Below, piece after piece: positions 17,863-26,412 of a DNA stretch of 64,000 bases. The notes under the pieces were generated by a model. That model worked only from the letters and a program-made list of their open reading frames with translations. It made no database searches and had not been told where the DNA came from. The position numbers were made by a program, and so were the translations under genes. This DNA is from Chryseobacterium sp. Marseille-Q5410. Lineage in GTDB: Bacteria; Bacteroidota; Bacteroidia; Flavobacteriales; Weeksellaceae. Location of the stretch: positions 124,001-188,000 of the forward strand of contig CAMPOT010000001.1 of assembly GCA_946892665.1 (NCBI GenBank). The letters run 5' to 3'. Every line of letters begins with the position of its first letter. The first letter of the stretch is position 1.

Positions 17863-19410
17863 TTAGCTCATCGGCAATTTTACCGTAAAAGTACTTCCCT
17901 TTCCTTTCTGAGAATCTACAATTATTTGGCCTTTGTGCAATTCTATAATTTTTTTCACGTAGGAAAGTCCTAACCCTTGTCCTTTCACATTATGAATATT
18001 TCCGGTTTCTTCGCGGAAAAATTTCTCGAAAATTCTGGTTTTGTTGTCGGTTTCCATACCCATCCCTTTATCGGAAATCTCTACCACATACCAATTGCCT
18101 TCATTTCGAGTCCTCACTTTTATTTCTGGGGCATCCGGGGAATATTTATTAGCGTTATCAAGCAAATTCACCAAAGCATTGGAAAAATGAAACTCATCAA
18201 TTTTGAATTTATAGCGATCGGTATTAAATTCTTGGGTAAGCGTGCCATTTCGCTGCGCCACAATCAGTCCGAAAGATTCGGTAATTTCTTTAATCAAAGC
18301 TCTTACATCGGTTTCTTTCAGGAAGAGTTTCACCTCATTTCTTTCGAGCTTCGACATATTGAGAACGTTTTCCACCTGTTTTTTCATCCTCAAATTTTCC
18401 TGTTTGATTAAGCCGGAATAATACTTCACTTTGTCCGGATTGGTCGCTATCTTATCGTTCGCCAAAGAATCTGTTGCAACCGAAATCGTTGCCAAAGGCG
18501 TTTTGAACTCATGCGACATATTATTAATGAAATCGGTTTTCACTTCCGCAATCTTCTTTTGCTTCATCATGTAATTAATCGAAATAATGTAAATCCCCAA
18601 AATCGTAAGCAATGACATGATGGTCCCAAGAAGCATCGGCAAATTAGTCTTTGCAAGAGAATATTTTTTATCTGGAAAAACGAGAGCCAAAGTATAAAGC
18701 GTCCGATCTTTGCTATCGGTAAAAAGCGGATAAGTATAATCGCTGTCGACTTTCTCCGCTTTATAAATATCATTAACAACTTCGGTGATATTGTTTTTTT
18801 TATCCATCACTGCAAAGCCAAATTTCGTTTTCAACCCATTTAATTTCAGTTCTTTAGAAAGAACCGAATCTAGCGTTTTAACATCTACCCTTTTTTCAAT
18901 CGGCAGATTAGATGCAACAAGTTTAGCAAATGCTCTCAGAGCATACGTATTGTTATTGATGTCTTTACTTAATTGCGCCGTTAATGGTTCAGAAGAATTT
19001 CTCTCTTTTTTAATTTTTAAAATTCCTTCATCCGTATAAAGCTTTGTCAGTTTTAAACTGTCGCCTTGATTGGAAATCGGAAATTTTTGGTTTTCAACGA
19101 TACTTTTCTGAAAAGTAATGGTTGTCTTGTTTGCTGAATCAGAATTTTGTTGAATATAGGTTTGTGTCGGCTGATTGCTACTATCAATAATTGTTTTTCC
19201 AAGATTTTTGTTATCCTGATTCAAGTATTTCTCCACTTCCAATTGCTGAGTTTTGAGTGCAGATGTTTCGAGTGCAGAATACACTTTGTTCGAAAAATCC
19301 TGGTTCAGCGCGGAATACAACTCTTTTATCCAATATAATTGCAACGTGACGAAGACAATCATTGAAATCGTCATCAGTACAGAAATAAATGGAATAAACT
19401 TATTGTTCAT
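17863..19410 (-). CDS. Sensor histidine kinase (RprX-like)
   Basis: A 515-aa membrane kinase that would phosphorylate the neighbouring regulator. ATG 19410 is chosen because it begins with positively charged residues right before the first membrane helix (about 5-27); an in-frame ATG at 19506 adds a second hydrophobic stretch. An extracytoplasmic sensor region (about 30-260, Gln/Asn/Ser-rich) and a second helix (LLGTIMSLLTILGIYII) follow, then the H box MSHEFKTPL, N box NLLDNANKYSP, G1 box ISDKGMGM and G2 box GQGLGLSYVKKI. No HAMP domain is apparent. Confidence 0.92.
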   Translation of the reverse strand: MNNKFIPFISVLMTISMIVFVTLQLYWIKELYSALNQDFSNKVYSALETSALKTQQLEVEKYLNQDNKNLGKTIIDSSNQPTQTYIQQNSDSANKTTITFQKSIVENQKFPISNQGDSLKLTKLYTDEGILKIKKERNSSEPLTAQLSKDINNNTYALRAFAKLVASNLPIEKRVDVKTLDSVLSKELKLNGLKTKFGFAVMDKKNNITEVVNDIYKAEKVDSDYTYPLFTDSKDRTLYTLALVFPDKKYSLAKTNLPMLLGTIMSLLTILGIYIISINYMMKQKKIAEVKTDFINNMSHEFKTPLATISVATDSLANDKIATNPDKVKYYSGLIKQENLRMKKQVENVLNMSKLERNEVKLFLKETDVRALIKEITESFGLIVAQRNGTLTQEFNTDRYKFKIDEFHFSNALVNLLDNANKYSPDAPEIKVRTRNEGNWYVVEISDKGMGMETDNKTRIFEKFFREETGNIHNVKGQGLGLSYVKKIIELHKGQIIVDSQKGKGSTFTVKLPMS

Positions 19411-19599
19411 TATGAATTTTTGATTTGAATTGTTAAAATTACTGATTTTAAGATTAATATAACACAAAAAGGTTAAAAATATTATTAGAAGTTTCTTAAA
19501 ATTCATTTTTTTAACAAAATACTGCTAAATTCACGTCAAAAATATTTTGGAAACCAACGAGATATCAAATAAAGAATTAAATTTGTTAAAAATACATTT

Positions 19600-20082
19600 A
19601 TGAAATCTAATATTGTTTTTAATAAAGATTTTGATGCTGCCAGCGTTTTTGTAATGAAAGTTTATCATGCCGATGTTTCGGTAATATGGAATCATTTTAC
19701 AAAGCCGGAACTCCTTGACCAATGGTGGGCGCCAAAACCGTGGAAGTGCGAAACTCAAAATCTGGAGTTTAAAGAAGGCGGAAGATGGAATTATGCCATG
19801 GTTGGCCCGGAAAACGAAAAACAATACGCCGGCGCCGATTACCAAGAAATCACTTTTCACAGAAGTTTTGACTGGACGGATTTTTTTACTGATCCACACG
19901 GAAATATTGAAACAAAACTCCCGTCCGTGAAATGGCTGTTGGGATTTACCGGAGTTGAAGAAGGCACCAAACTCACCATCAATATTCATTTTAACTCCGA
20001 AAATGACATGAAAACCATTCTCGAAATGTGTTTTGAAGAAGGTTTTAAAGCCTGTCTTGCACAACTGGAAGAGCTATTATAA
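19600..20082 (+). CDS. SRPBCC-fold (AHSA1-like) protein
   Basis: A 160-aa protein of the START/AHSA1 superfamily, recognised by VWNHFTKPELLDQWWAPKPW near the N-terminus, the EGGRWNYAM turn and the long C-terminal helix (MCFEEGFKACLAQLEELL). The fold binds small hydrophobic ligands; annotations as an activator of Hsp90 ATPase rest only on the fold. It is a lone plus-strand gene among minus-strand genes. No clear promoter was found. Confidence 0.82.
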   Translation: MKSNIVFNKDFDAASVFVMKVYHADVSVIWNHFTKPELLDQWWAPKPWKCETQNLEFKEGGRWNYAMVGPENEKQYAGADYQEITFHRSFDWTDFFTDPHGNIETKLPSVKWLLGFTGVEEGTKLTINIHFNSENDMKTILEMCFEEGFKACLAQLEELL

Positions 20083-20109
20083 TAAAAAAGACCAATCTTT
20101 CAATTGGTC
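20083..20109 (-). terminator. Terminator of the peptidase-hypothetical gene pair
   Basis: On the minus strand GACCAAT and ATTGGTC pair around a 6-base loop and lead into TTTTTTA, a few bases after the stop of the 20116 gene. Confidence 0.75.
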
Positions 20110-20115
20110 CCTGTA

Positions 20116-20469
20116 TTATTCAAAAAGTTCTTCGTCAATAAAATACTGAATGATTGCTTTTTTCATCAAAATTTGCTGTTCATTCGGTTTCAATTCCGGG
20201 AGATTTTCCACTTGATCGAAATGCGGATAACCATCATCGTCATAATGCGAAAAACGATAATATCCAAATGGCTCCAAAAGTCGGCAAACTGCGATATGTA
20301 GAATATTTACCTTATCATCTTTAGTATATTTCTGCTGTCCACTCCCGAGCTCCTGCACTCCAATTAAGAACAATATCGTATCAATTTGCGGATGTTTATC
20401 GGTATCGAAATTTTCAACAAAAAACTGCTCAACTTCCGCCCAAAGTTGGTTTTCGGATTTATTTTCCAT
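20116..20469 (-). CDS. Conserved hypothetical protein, about 117 aa
   Basis: A 117-aa soluble acidic protein that I recognise only as a small conserved flavobacterial protein without a named function. It is mainly helical (for example QQILMKKAIIQYFIDEELFE) with a central HYDDDGYPHFDQVENLPEL segment. The gene starts inside the end of the oligopeptidase gene (11-base overlap), which points to co-transcription and translational coupling, and it ends at a terminator. No motif suggests an activity. Confidence 0.7.
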   Translation of the reverse strand: MENKSENQLWAEVEQFFVENFDTDKHPQIDTILFLIGVQELGSGQQKYTKDDKVNILHIAVCRLLEPFGYYRFSHYDDDGYPHFDQVENLPELKPNEQQILMKKAIIQYFIDEELFE

Positions 20470-22513
20470 CAATTTTATTTTCTAATTTTAGTAAAAAGGC
20501 ATATTCTAACGCGTCTTCTTTTAAAGATTCAAATCTACCGGAAGCTCCGCCGTGACCAGCGCTCATATCAGTTTTGAATACCAAAATATTCGAATCTGTT
20601 TTCAGATCACGGAGTTTTGCGGTCCATTTTGCTGGTTCCCAATATTGGACCTGCGAATCATGCAATCCTGTGGTAATCAACATATTTGGGTAGTTTTTAG
20701 CTTCCACATTGTCATATGGCGAATAGGATTTCATGTAATCGTAATATTTCTTTATTTTAGGATTTCCCCATTCGTCAAATTCACCTGTAGTCAAAGGAAT
20801 TGTTTCATCAAGCATTGTCGTAACCACGTCTACAAAAGCAACTTGCGCTACAATCCCGTTGAAAAGTTCCGGCTCCTCATTGATCACAGCACCCATCAAT
20901 AGTCCGCCCGCGCTTCCCCCCATCGCATAAAGATGTTTTTCAGAAGTATAATTTTCAGAAATCAAATGTTTTCCGGCATCAATAAAATCAAAAAAAGTAT
21001 TCTTTTTGTTAAGCATTTTTCCTTCTTCGTACCATTCTCTGCCTAAATATTCACCACCTCGAATGTGCGCAATTGCATAAATAAATCCACGATCGAGAAT
21101 CGACAATCGTACATTCGAAAAACTTGCGTCCACGGTGTGCCCGTAACTGCCATAACCGTACAGAAGCAGAGGTGTATCTGCTGATTTTGGTGTGTTTTTA
21201 TGATATACCAAAGAAATAGGAATTTTCTTTTTTCCATCTCTCGAAGGAGCCCAAATTCTTTCTGAAACATAATTTTCCCCGAAGAATTTTCCACCTAAAA
21301 CTTCTTGCTCTTTCAAGATTTTCGTAGTTCTTGCCTCCATATCATATTCTAAAGTTGAATTGGGCTTGGTAAGCGAGGTGTAACCAAATCTCAGTTTTTT
21401 GGTATTAAACTCTAAATTCAGGCCAATGTAAGCAGTATAAGTTGGGTCTGAAAACTGCAAATAATGCGAATTTCCACTGTGGTTATCGATAATTTTGATA
21501 TGAAGCAAACCTTCAGTTCTTTCTTCAAGCACTAAATAATCATTGAAAATTTCGAAACCTTCGAGTAAGGTTTCTTTTCGATGAGGAATTACTTCTACCC
21601 AATTTTCAATCCCCGGCTGGGAAACCTTGGTTTTTACGATTTTAAAATTAGTAGCATCATCCGCATTGGTAATGATGTAAAATTGATCTTGATAATGCTC
21701 AACAGAATATTCCAAATCATCAATCCTTGGCTGCACAATTTTCCAATCTGCGAAAACATTTTCAGCCGGAATAAAACGCATCTCATCGGAAATTGTACTG
21801 GAACTTGCAATGAAAATGTATTCTAACGATTTGGTTTTGAAAGCATTAACATCAAACGTTTCATCTTTTTCATGAAAAACTAGAACATCATCTTCCGATG
21901 GAGTTCCCAAATGATGCCTGAAAACCTGGAAAGCGCGCAAATTATCATCTTTTCTAATATAAAAAACATGCTGATCGTCATTTGCCCAAACCACTTTTCC
22001 GGTGGTATTATAAATCTGATCTTGGAACACTTCTCCGGTCTCTAGATTTTTAAAATTGATGGTATAAATTCTTCTCCCGAGATTGTCGGTTGAGTAAGAA
22101 ATCAATTTGTTATCTGGTGAAACAGCGACACTTCCTACTTCGAAAAATTTTTCACCTTCTGCTAAAATATTTACATCAATTAGGATTTCCTCTTCATTTT
22201 CCAAAGTCTGAAATTTTCTGCTGAAAATGGGATATTCCTTCCCTTTTTCGTAGCGTACCAAGTACCAGTATTCATTAAAAAAATAAGGTAAACTTTCGTC
22301 GTCTTCTTTGTATCTAGCTTTCATTTCGTCGAAAAGCAACTGCTGAAGATCTTCGGTATCTTTCATGATTTCGTCGCAGTAAGCATTTTCTTCTTCGAGG
22401 TATTTTAAAACCTCGGGGTTTTCTCGTTCGTTTAGCCAGAAATAGGGATCTAGCCTTCTGTCGCCGTGAATTTCAAGAAATTTTTCTATTTTTTTTGCTT
22501 TAGGAGCATTCAT
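20459..22513 (-). CDS. ptrB: Oligopeptidase B (S9A prolyl-oligopeptidase family)
   Basis: A 684-aa serine peptidase that cleaves short peptides, in this subfamily typically after Lys or Arg. An N-terminal segment (DPYFWLNERENPEVLKYLEE) and beta-propeller (to about residue 400) precede the alpha/beta-hydrolase domain with the nucleophile in GGSAGG and the catalytic histidine in SAGHGG. No signal peptide is seen, so it is cytoplasmic. It overlaps the following small gene. The assignment to oligopeptidase B rests on overall length and motifs. Confidence 0.9.
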   Translation of the reverse strand: MNAPKAKKIEKFLEIHGDRRLDPYFWLNERENPEVLKYLEEENAYCDEIMKDTEDLQQLLFDEMKARYKEDDESLPYFFNEYWYLVRYEKGKEYPIFSRKFQTLENEEEILIDVNILAEGEKFFEVGSVAVSPDNKLISYSTDNLGRRIYTINFKNLETGEVFQDQIYNTTGKVVWANDDQHVFYIRKDDNLRAFQVFRHHLGTPSEDDVLVFHEKDETFDVNAFKTKSLEYIFIASSSTISDEMRFIPAENVFADWKIVQPRIDDLEYSVEHYQDQFYIITNADDATNFKIVKTKVSQPGIENWVEVIPHRKETLLEGFEIFNDYLVLEERTEGLLHIKIIDNHSGNSHYLQFSDPTYTAYIGLNLEFNTKKLRFGYTSLTKPNSTLEYDMEARTTKILKEQEVLGGKFFGENYVSERIWAPSRDGKKKIPISLVYHKNTPKSADTPLLLYGYGSYGHTVDASFSNVRLSILDRGFIYAIAHIRGGEYLGREWYEEGKMLNKKNTFFDFIDAGKHLISENYTSEKHLYAMGGSAGGLLMGAVINEEPELFNGIVAQVAFVDVVTTMLDETIPLTTGEFDEWGNPKIKKYYDYMKSYSPYDNVEAKNYPNMLITTGLHDSQVQYWEPAKWTAKLRDLKTDSNILVFKTDMSAGHGGASGRFESLKEDALEYAFLLKLENKIDGK

Positions 22514-22569
22514 AATGTTGTAAAAATTAGGTCGGATTTTTTCATTAAAAAAAGCCGATAAAGTTATGA

Positions 22570-22614
22570 TTAATAAAAAATAAAAACCATCTTATTCATA
22601 GAAAAAGACGGTTT
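22570..22614 (-). terminator. Terminator after hemD
   Basis: On the minus strand AAACCGTCTT and AAGATGGTTT pair (one G-U) and lead into a T-rich tract, just behind the hemD stop codon. Confidence 0.75.
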
Positions 22615-22636
22615 TATATCTCAAACTGAAGATGAA

Positions 22637-23377
22637 TTATTTGTTCATACTTCTTACATATTTTTCAATTGCCATTGTCATTGATGGAGTTTCTTTGGTT
22701 GGCGCCATCACATCCACTCTCAATCCTGCTTCTTTAGCCGCCATTTCTGTGGTGTTTCCGAAAACAGCGATTTTGGTATCGCCTTGTTTAAAATCTTTGA
22801 AATTAAAACCTAACGATTTAATTCCCTGTGGACTAAAGAAAACCAACATGTCGTAATCTTTAATATTAATGTCACTTAAATCACTGGAAACAGTTCTGTA
22901 CATCGTTGCTTTGGTCCAATCAATCGGAGCATCTCCCAATACTTTCAAAATATCCGGACTGATGTTTTCTGCGGCAGGTAACAAATATTTTTCTGTTGGA
23001 AATTTTTTAAACAGAGGCATCAAGTCCGCGAAAGTTTTTTCGCCGAAAGAAATTTTTCTTTTTCTATAAACGATATGCTTCTGCAAGTAGTTTGCAATAG
23101 CCTCCGACTGGCAAATATATCTCATAGAATCCGGAACTGCGAAGCGCATTTCCTCTGCAAGACGGAAATAATTATCAACGGCGTTTTTGCTGGTGAAAAT
23201 AATCCCTGTAAATTGTGCCAGATCAATTTTTTGTGTTCTAAGTTCCTTTGCGTCCACCCCTTCAACATGAATAAAAGGCCTGAAATCTATCTTGATTTTT
23301 TCCTTTCTTGCCATCTCGAGATAGGGAGACGATTCATTCGGTGCAGGTTGCGAAACTAATATAGATTTAATTTTCAT
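22637..23377 (-). CDS. hemD: Uroporphyrinogen-III synthase
   Basis: A 246-aa enzyme that closes hydroxymethylbilane with inversion of ring D in haem synthesis. HemD sequences are weakly conserved; the call rests on the start KIKSILVSQPAP, the FTSKNAVDNYF and VFFSPQGIKSLGF segments at the equivalent places of the two lobes, the TMYRTV stretch and the length. ATG 23377 is chosen; the frame extends upstream to 23443 but would overlap the preceding gene. It follows the DUF4271 gene by 11 bases, a linkage common in flavobacteria. Confidence 0.9.
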   Translation of the reverse strand: MKIKSILVSQPAPNESSPYLEMARKEKIKIDFRPFIHVEGVDAKELRTQKIDLAQFTGIIFTSKNAVDNYFRLAEEMRFAVPDSMRYICQSEAIANYLQKHIVYRKRKISFGEKTFADLMPLFKKFPTEKYLLPAAENISPDILKVLGDAPIDWTKATMYRTVSSDLSDINIKDYDMLVFFSPQGIKSLGFNFKDFKQGDTKIAVFGNTTEMAAKEAGLRVDVMAPTKETPSMTMAIEKYVRSMNK

Positions 23378-23388
23378 CATCAAAATAA

Positions 23389-24030
23389 TTAAAAAAACAA
23401 TACCTTCCAAAGTACCAAAACGGGTACAATTTGGAGGGTGCAAATATACAAAATTTTATAATACCAAATTTCGGGCAGTATCCGACTGCTGTGAAAAAGG
23501 TAATAGCTTAATTTAAACAGAAAAATGGCGGCCAGTCCTACTATACAAATGTTAAACATTTCTGCACGATCCACTATATAAAAATTGCTGATTACACATA
23601 AAATCATGATTATCAATGAAAAAGAAAAATAGAATTTGGAAGCAGTAAAATAAAACACTTCCCATTTCTTCGCCGATCCCGTTCCGGCAAAAAACAAATA
23701 ACTAAAAGTATTTTTCATGAAATAAAATGCGCTAATTGCCAAGAAAGTGTAGCCAAACTTATTCAATTCATACCCTCCAATTTGCAAAGTACTAATCGTT
23801 TTTGGAACAGCCGGTAAATATGGAGAAACCAAAACCGATAAGGTGAGGGAAAAAACCACACTAATGATCATCCAGCTTAGAAAATTATTTGTAGAGTCGG
23901 GAAATTTCTGCAGAAGAAATTCCAGCACCCCGGAATCTCTGCGCAATGAAATCAGCATGAAGATATATATGAAAATACAGCCCACAAGAATCCATACGAC
24001 CCAATCGTTATGCTGTGCAATTCTAATCAA
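23389..24030 (-). CDS. DUF4271 membrane protein, TTG start
   Basis: A 213-aa polytopic protein with about six hydrophobic segments and short charged loops, matching the DUF4271 family often located just upstream of hemD. The function is unknown. The frame begins with TTG at 24030 (reading LIRIAQHNDW), since no ATG precedes the first membrane helix; a -7 element lies 16 bases further up. The next in-frame ATG would remove the first helix. Confidence 0.8.
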   Translation of the reverse strand: MIRIAQHNDWVVWILVGCIFIYIFMLISLRRDSGVLEFLLQKFPDSTNNFLSWMIISVVFSLTLSVLVSPYLPAVPKTISTLQIGGYELNKFGYTFLAISAFYFMKNTFSYLFFAGTGSAKKWEVFYFTASKFYFSFSLIIMILCVISNFYIVDRAEMFNICIVGLAAIFLFKLSYYLFHSSRILPEIWYYKILYICTLQIVPVLVLWKVLFF

Positions 24031-24046
24031 TTGATTATTTTTTTTG

Positions 24047-24054
24047 CAAAAATA
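24047..24054 (-). promoter_or_regulatory. Possible -7 element for DUF4271-hemD
   Basis: TATTTTTG on the minus strand lies 16 bases before the TTG start. A -33 TTG is not evident. Confidence 0.4.
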
Positions 24055-24153
24055 AGAATATAAAAAGAAATAATTGACTGAATTTCTCTAGAAATATAAT
24101 CTGAAAAAAATTCCTCACAAAAGAATTCCTTAAAAAAAGAAGCAGGAAAAGTT

Positions 24154-24161
24154 TATCTTTG
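24154..24161 (+). promoter_or_regulatory. -7 element for the glycosyltransferase operon
   Basis: TATCTTTG fits TAnnTTTG and ends 16 bases before the ATG at 24178. The -33 region is A-rich without a clear TTG. Confidence 0.5.
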
Positions 24162-24177
24162 CAAATTAATTTCAACG

Positions 24178-24894
24178 ATGAAGAAACTCGTCATTATCCC
24201 TACTTATAACGAGAAGGAAAATATTGAAAATATAATTTCAGCAGTTTTTGTATTGGAAGAGGACTTTCACATCCTTATTGTTGATGATTCTTCTCCCGAC
24301 GGAACGGCAGATATTGTTAGAAATTTACAAAAAACTTATCCGCACATTCTTCATCTCAGCGTTAGAAAAACCAAAGACGGTTTGGGAAAAGCGTACATCC
24401 ACGGTTTCCGGTGGGCGCTACAAAACCAATACGATTATATTTTTGAAATGGATGCAGATTTTTCGCATAATCCAAAAGATCTGAGTAAACTTTTTGAAGC
24501 GTGTAAAAATGCGGACATGAGCATCGGTTCGCGCTATTCCAAAGGTGTGAATGTGGTGAACTGGCCGATGGGGAGGGTTCTTCTGTCCTATTTTGCATCG
24601 AAATATGTTCGGACCATTTTGGGAATCCCGGTGCATGATACCACTGCCGGTTTTGTGTGCTTTTCCAGAAAGGTGCTCGAGGAAATCGGACTGGAGAACA
24701 TTAAACTAAAAGGTTACGGTTTCCAGATCGAAATGAAATTCCGGGCGTATAAAAAAGGGTTCAGAATTGTGGAAGTGCCTATAATTTTTACCAATCGGGA
24801 ATTGGGCGAAAGCAAAATGAATGGCGGAATCATCCACGAAGCTGTTCTTGGTGTTTTAAATTTGAAGTGGAAATCAATCATCGGAAAATTATGA
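24178..24894 (+). CDS. Polyprenol monophosphomannose synthase-like glycosyltransferase (GT2)
   Basis: A 238-aa GT-A glycosyltransferase of the DPM1 type: VIIPTYNEKENI at the start, the nucleotide-binding DDSSPDGTADIV, the metal site EMDADFSHNP and a RYSKG...NWP segment. It has no C-terminal membrane domain, like the short soluble DPM1 form. It would transfer a sugar (mannose or glucose) from an NDP-sugar to polyprenyl phosphate for envelope glycans. Its stop codon overlaps the start of the next gene (ATGA). Subfamily is fairly sure; the sugar is not known. Confidence 0.9.
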   Translation: MKKLVIIPTYNEKENIENIISAVFVLEEDFHILIVDDSSPDGTADIVRNLQKTYPHILHLSVRKTKDGLGKAYIHGFRWALQNQYDYIFEMDADFSHNPKDLSKLFEACKNADMSIGSRYSKGVNVVNWPMGRVLLSYFASKYVRTILGIPVHDTTAGFVCFSRKVLEEIGLENIKLKGYGFQIEMKFRAYKKGFRIVEVPIIFTNRELGESKMNGGIIHEAVLGVLNLKWKSIIGKL

Positions 24895-25259
24895 AAAATT
24901 GGTATTTTATCGTCGTTTCCTTTTTATTGGTGAGTTGCTCGGAACTCATTGATCCTCCGAAAAACTTGATTGAAAAAGATAAAATGTCTGAGGTTATTGC
25001 TGACTTTGCGATCAATGATCAGATGAGCACGTTTTTCCCACAAACTAATATCGAAAATTTAACACGATTTACCCTTCAAAAAAACAAGATTACGGCAACC
25101 AACTTTGTCGAAAGTTATAAATTTTATACCGCGACAGGAGATATGGAAAAAATCCTAAATAATGCACAAGAAATTGTTTTGGAAAAAGATCCTGCCGCGA
25201 AAAATTATATTGAAAAGAAATTAAAAGAAAATAAAAACGTGCCCGCATTTGCAAGATAA
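24891..25259 (+). CDS. DUF4296 lipoprotein
   Basis: A 122-aa lipoprotein with a short signal peptide and lipobox (FLLVSC, Cys at about residue 16) followed by a helical domain (EKDKMSEVIADFAINDQM) as in DUF4296, a Bacteroidota family of unknown function. ATG 24891 overlaps the upstream stop as ATGA, so translation is probably coupled; an upstream ATG at 24867 lies inside the glycosyltransferase gene and has no signal character. Second gene of a four-gene run ending with the LptF/G-like gene. Confidence 0.85.
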   Translation: MKNWYFIVVSFLLVSCSELIDPPKNLIEKDKMSEVIADFAINDQMSTFFPQTNIENLTRFTLQKNKITATNFVESYKFYTATGDMEKILNNAQEIVLEKDPAAKNYIEKKLKENKNVPAFAR

Positions 25260-25260
25260 T

Positions 25261-26397
25261 ATGATGTCCCCATTTTTTGAAATCAACAATACAACAACCG
25301 GAAAAGCAAGAGCCGGAACCATTACTACAGATCACGGAACCATCCAAACTCCAATCTTCATGCCTGTTGGAACGGTAGCTTCGGTAAAAACTGTTCATCA
25401 ACGAGAACTCCGAGACGATATCAAAGCGCAGATTATTTTGGGAAACACTTACCACCTCAATTTGAGGCCGAAAATGGAAATCATGCAGGCCGCAGGCGGT
25501 TTACACAAATTCATGAATTGGGATTTGCCGATTCTTACCGATTCCGGAGGTTATCAAGTTTTTTCGTTATCTAAATCCCGAAAATTAACCGAAGAAGGTG
25601 TAAAATTCAAATCACACATCGATGGAAGCGCTCACTTCATTTCCCCTGAAAAATCAATGGAAATCCAGCGTCAAATTGGTGCTGATATTTTCATGGCTTT
25701 TGATGAATGCACGCCCTATCCTTGTGATTATAATTTAGCCAAAGATTCGATGGAAATGACGCATCGATGGCTGAAAAGATGCATCAACTGGACCGAAGAA
25801 AACCCGGAAATCTACGGACATAAACAACGACTTTTCCCAATTGTTCAAGGTTCTACTTATTCTGATTTAAGAAAAATTTCCGCTGAATTTATTTCTGAAC
25901 AAAACGCAGCCGGAAACGCAATTGGCGGACTTTCCGTTGGGGAACCTGAAGAGGAAATGTATCGCATCACCGATGAAGTAACGGATATTTTACCTAAAGA
26001 CAAACCTAGATATTTGATGGGCGTAGGAACACCTTGGAATATCCTGGAATCTATAGGACTTGGCGTCGATATGATGGATTGCGTAATGCCGACAAGAAAT
26101 GCAAGAAACGCAATGCTCTTCACGTGGAGCGGAGTGATGAATATGAAAAACAAAAAATGGGAAAACGATTTTTCGCCGTTAGATGAATTCGGGACCAGTT
26201 ATGTGGATTCAGAATATTCAAAAGCTTACGTTCGACATTTGTTTGTTGCGAAAGAATATTTGGCAAAACAGATCGCTTCGGTACACAATTTGGCGTTCTA
26301 TCTTGATTTGGTAAGAGTTGCCAGAGAACACATTATCGCCGGCGATTTCTACGAGTGGAAAAACTCGGTAATCCCTACGCTGAAAACAAGACTCTAA
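25261..26397 (+). CDS. tgt: tRNA-guanine(34) transglycosylase (queuosine)
   Basis: A 378-aa TIM-barrel enzyme that swaps guanine 34 of tRNAs with GUN anticodons for preQ1. Active-site segments are present: LTDSGGYQVFSL with the general-base Asp, MAFDECTPYPCDY, GGLSVGEP and VDMMDCVMPTRNARN with the nucleophile Asp. Unusually, the C-terminal zinc motif CxCxxC is absent: the corresponding stretch reads TSYVDSEYSKAYVRHL, while the later His (SVHNLAFY) remains. ATG 25261 follows the upstream stop by one base; ATG 25264 is equally possible. Confidence 0.93.
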   Translation: MMSPFFEINNTTTGKARAGTITTDHGTIQTPIFMPVGTVASVKTVHQRELRDDIKAQIILGNTYHLNLRPKMEIMQAAGGLHKFMNWDLPILTDSGGYQVFSLSKSRKLTEEGVKFKSHIDGSAHFISPEKSMEIQRQIGADIFMAFDECTPYPCDYNLAKDSMEMTHRWLKRCINWTEENPEIYGHKQRLFPIVQGSTYSDLRKISAEFISEQNAAGNAIGGLSVGEPEEEMYRITDEVTDILPKDKPRYLMGVGTPWNILESIGLGVDMMDCVMPTRNARNAMLFTWSGVMNMKNKKWENDFSPLDEFGTSYVDSEYSKAYVRHLFVAKEYLAKQIASVHNLAFYLDLVRVAREHIIAGDFYEWKNSVIPTLKTRL

Positions 26398-26412
26398 CAA
26401 GGAACCATCTTC

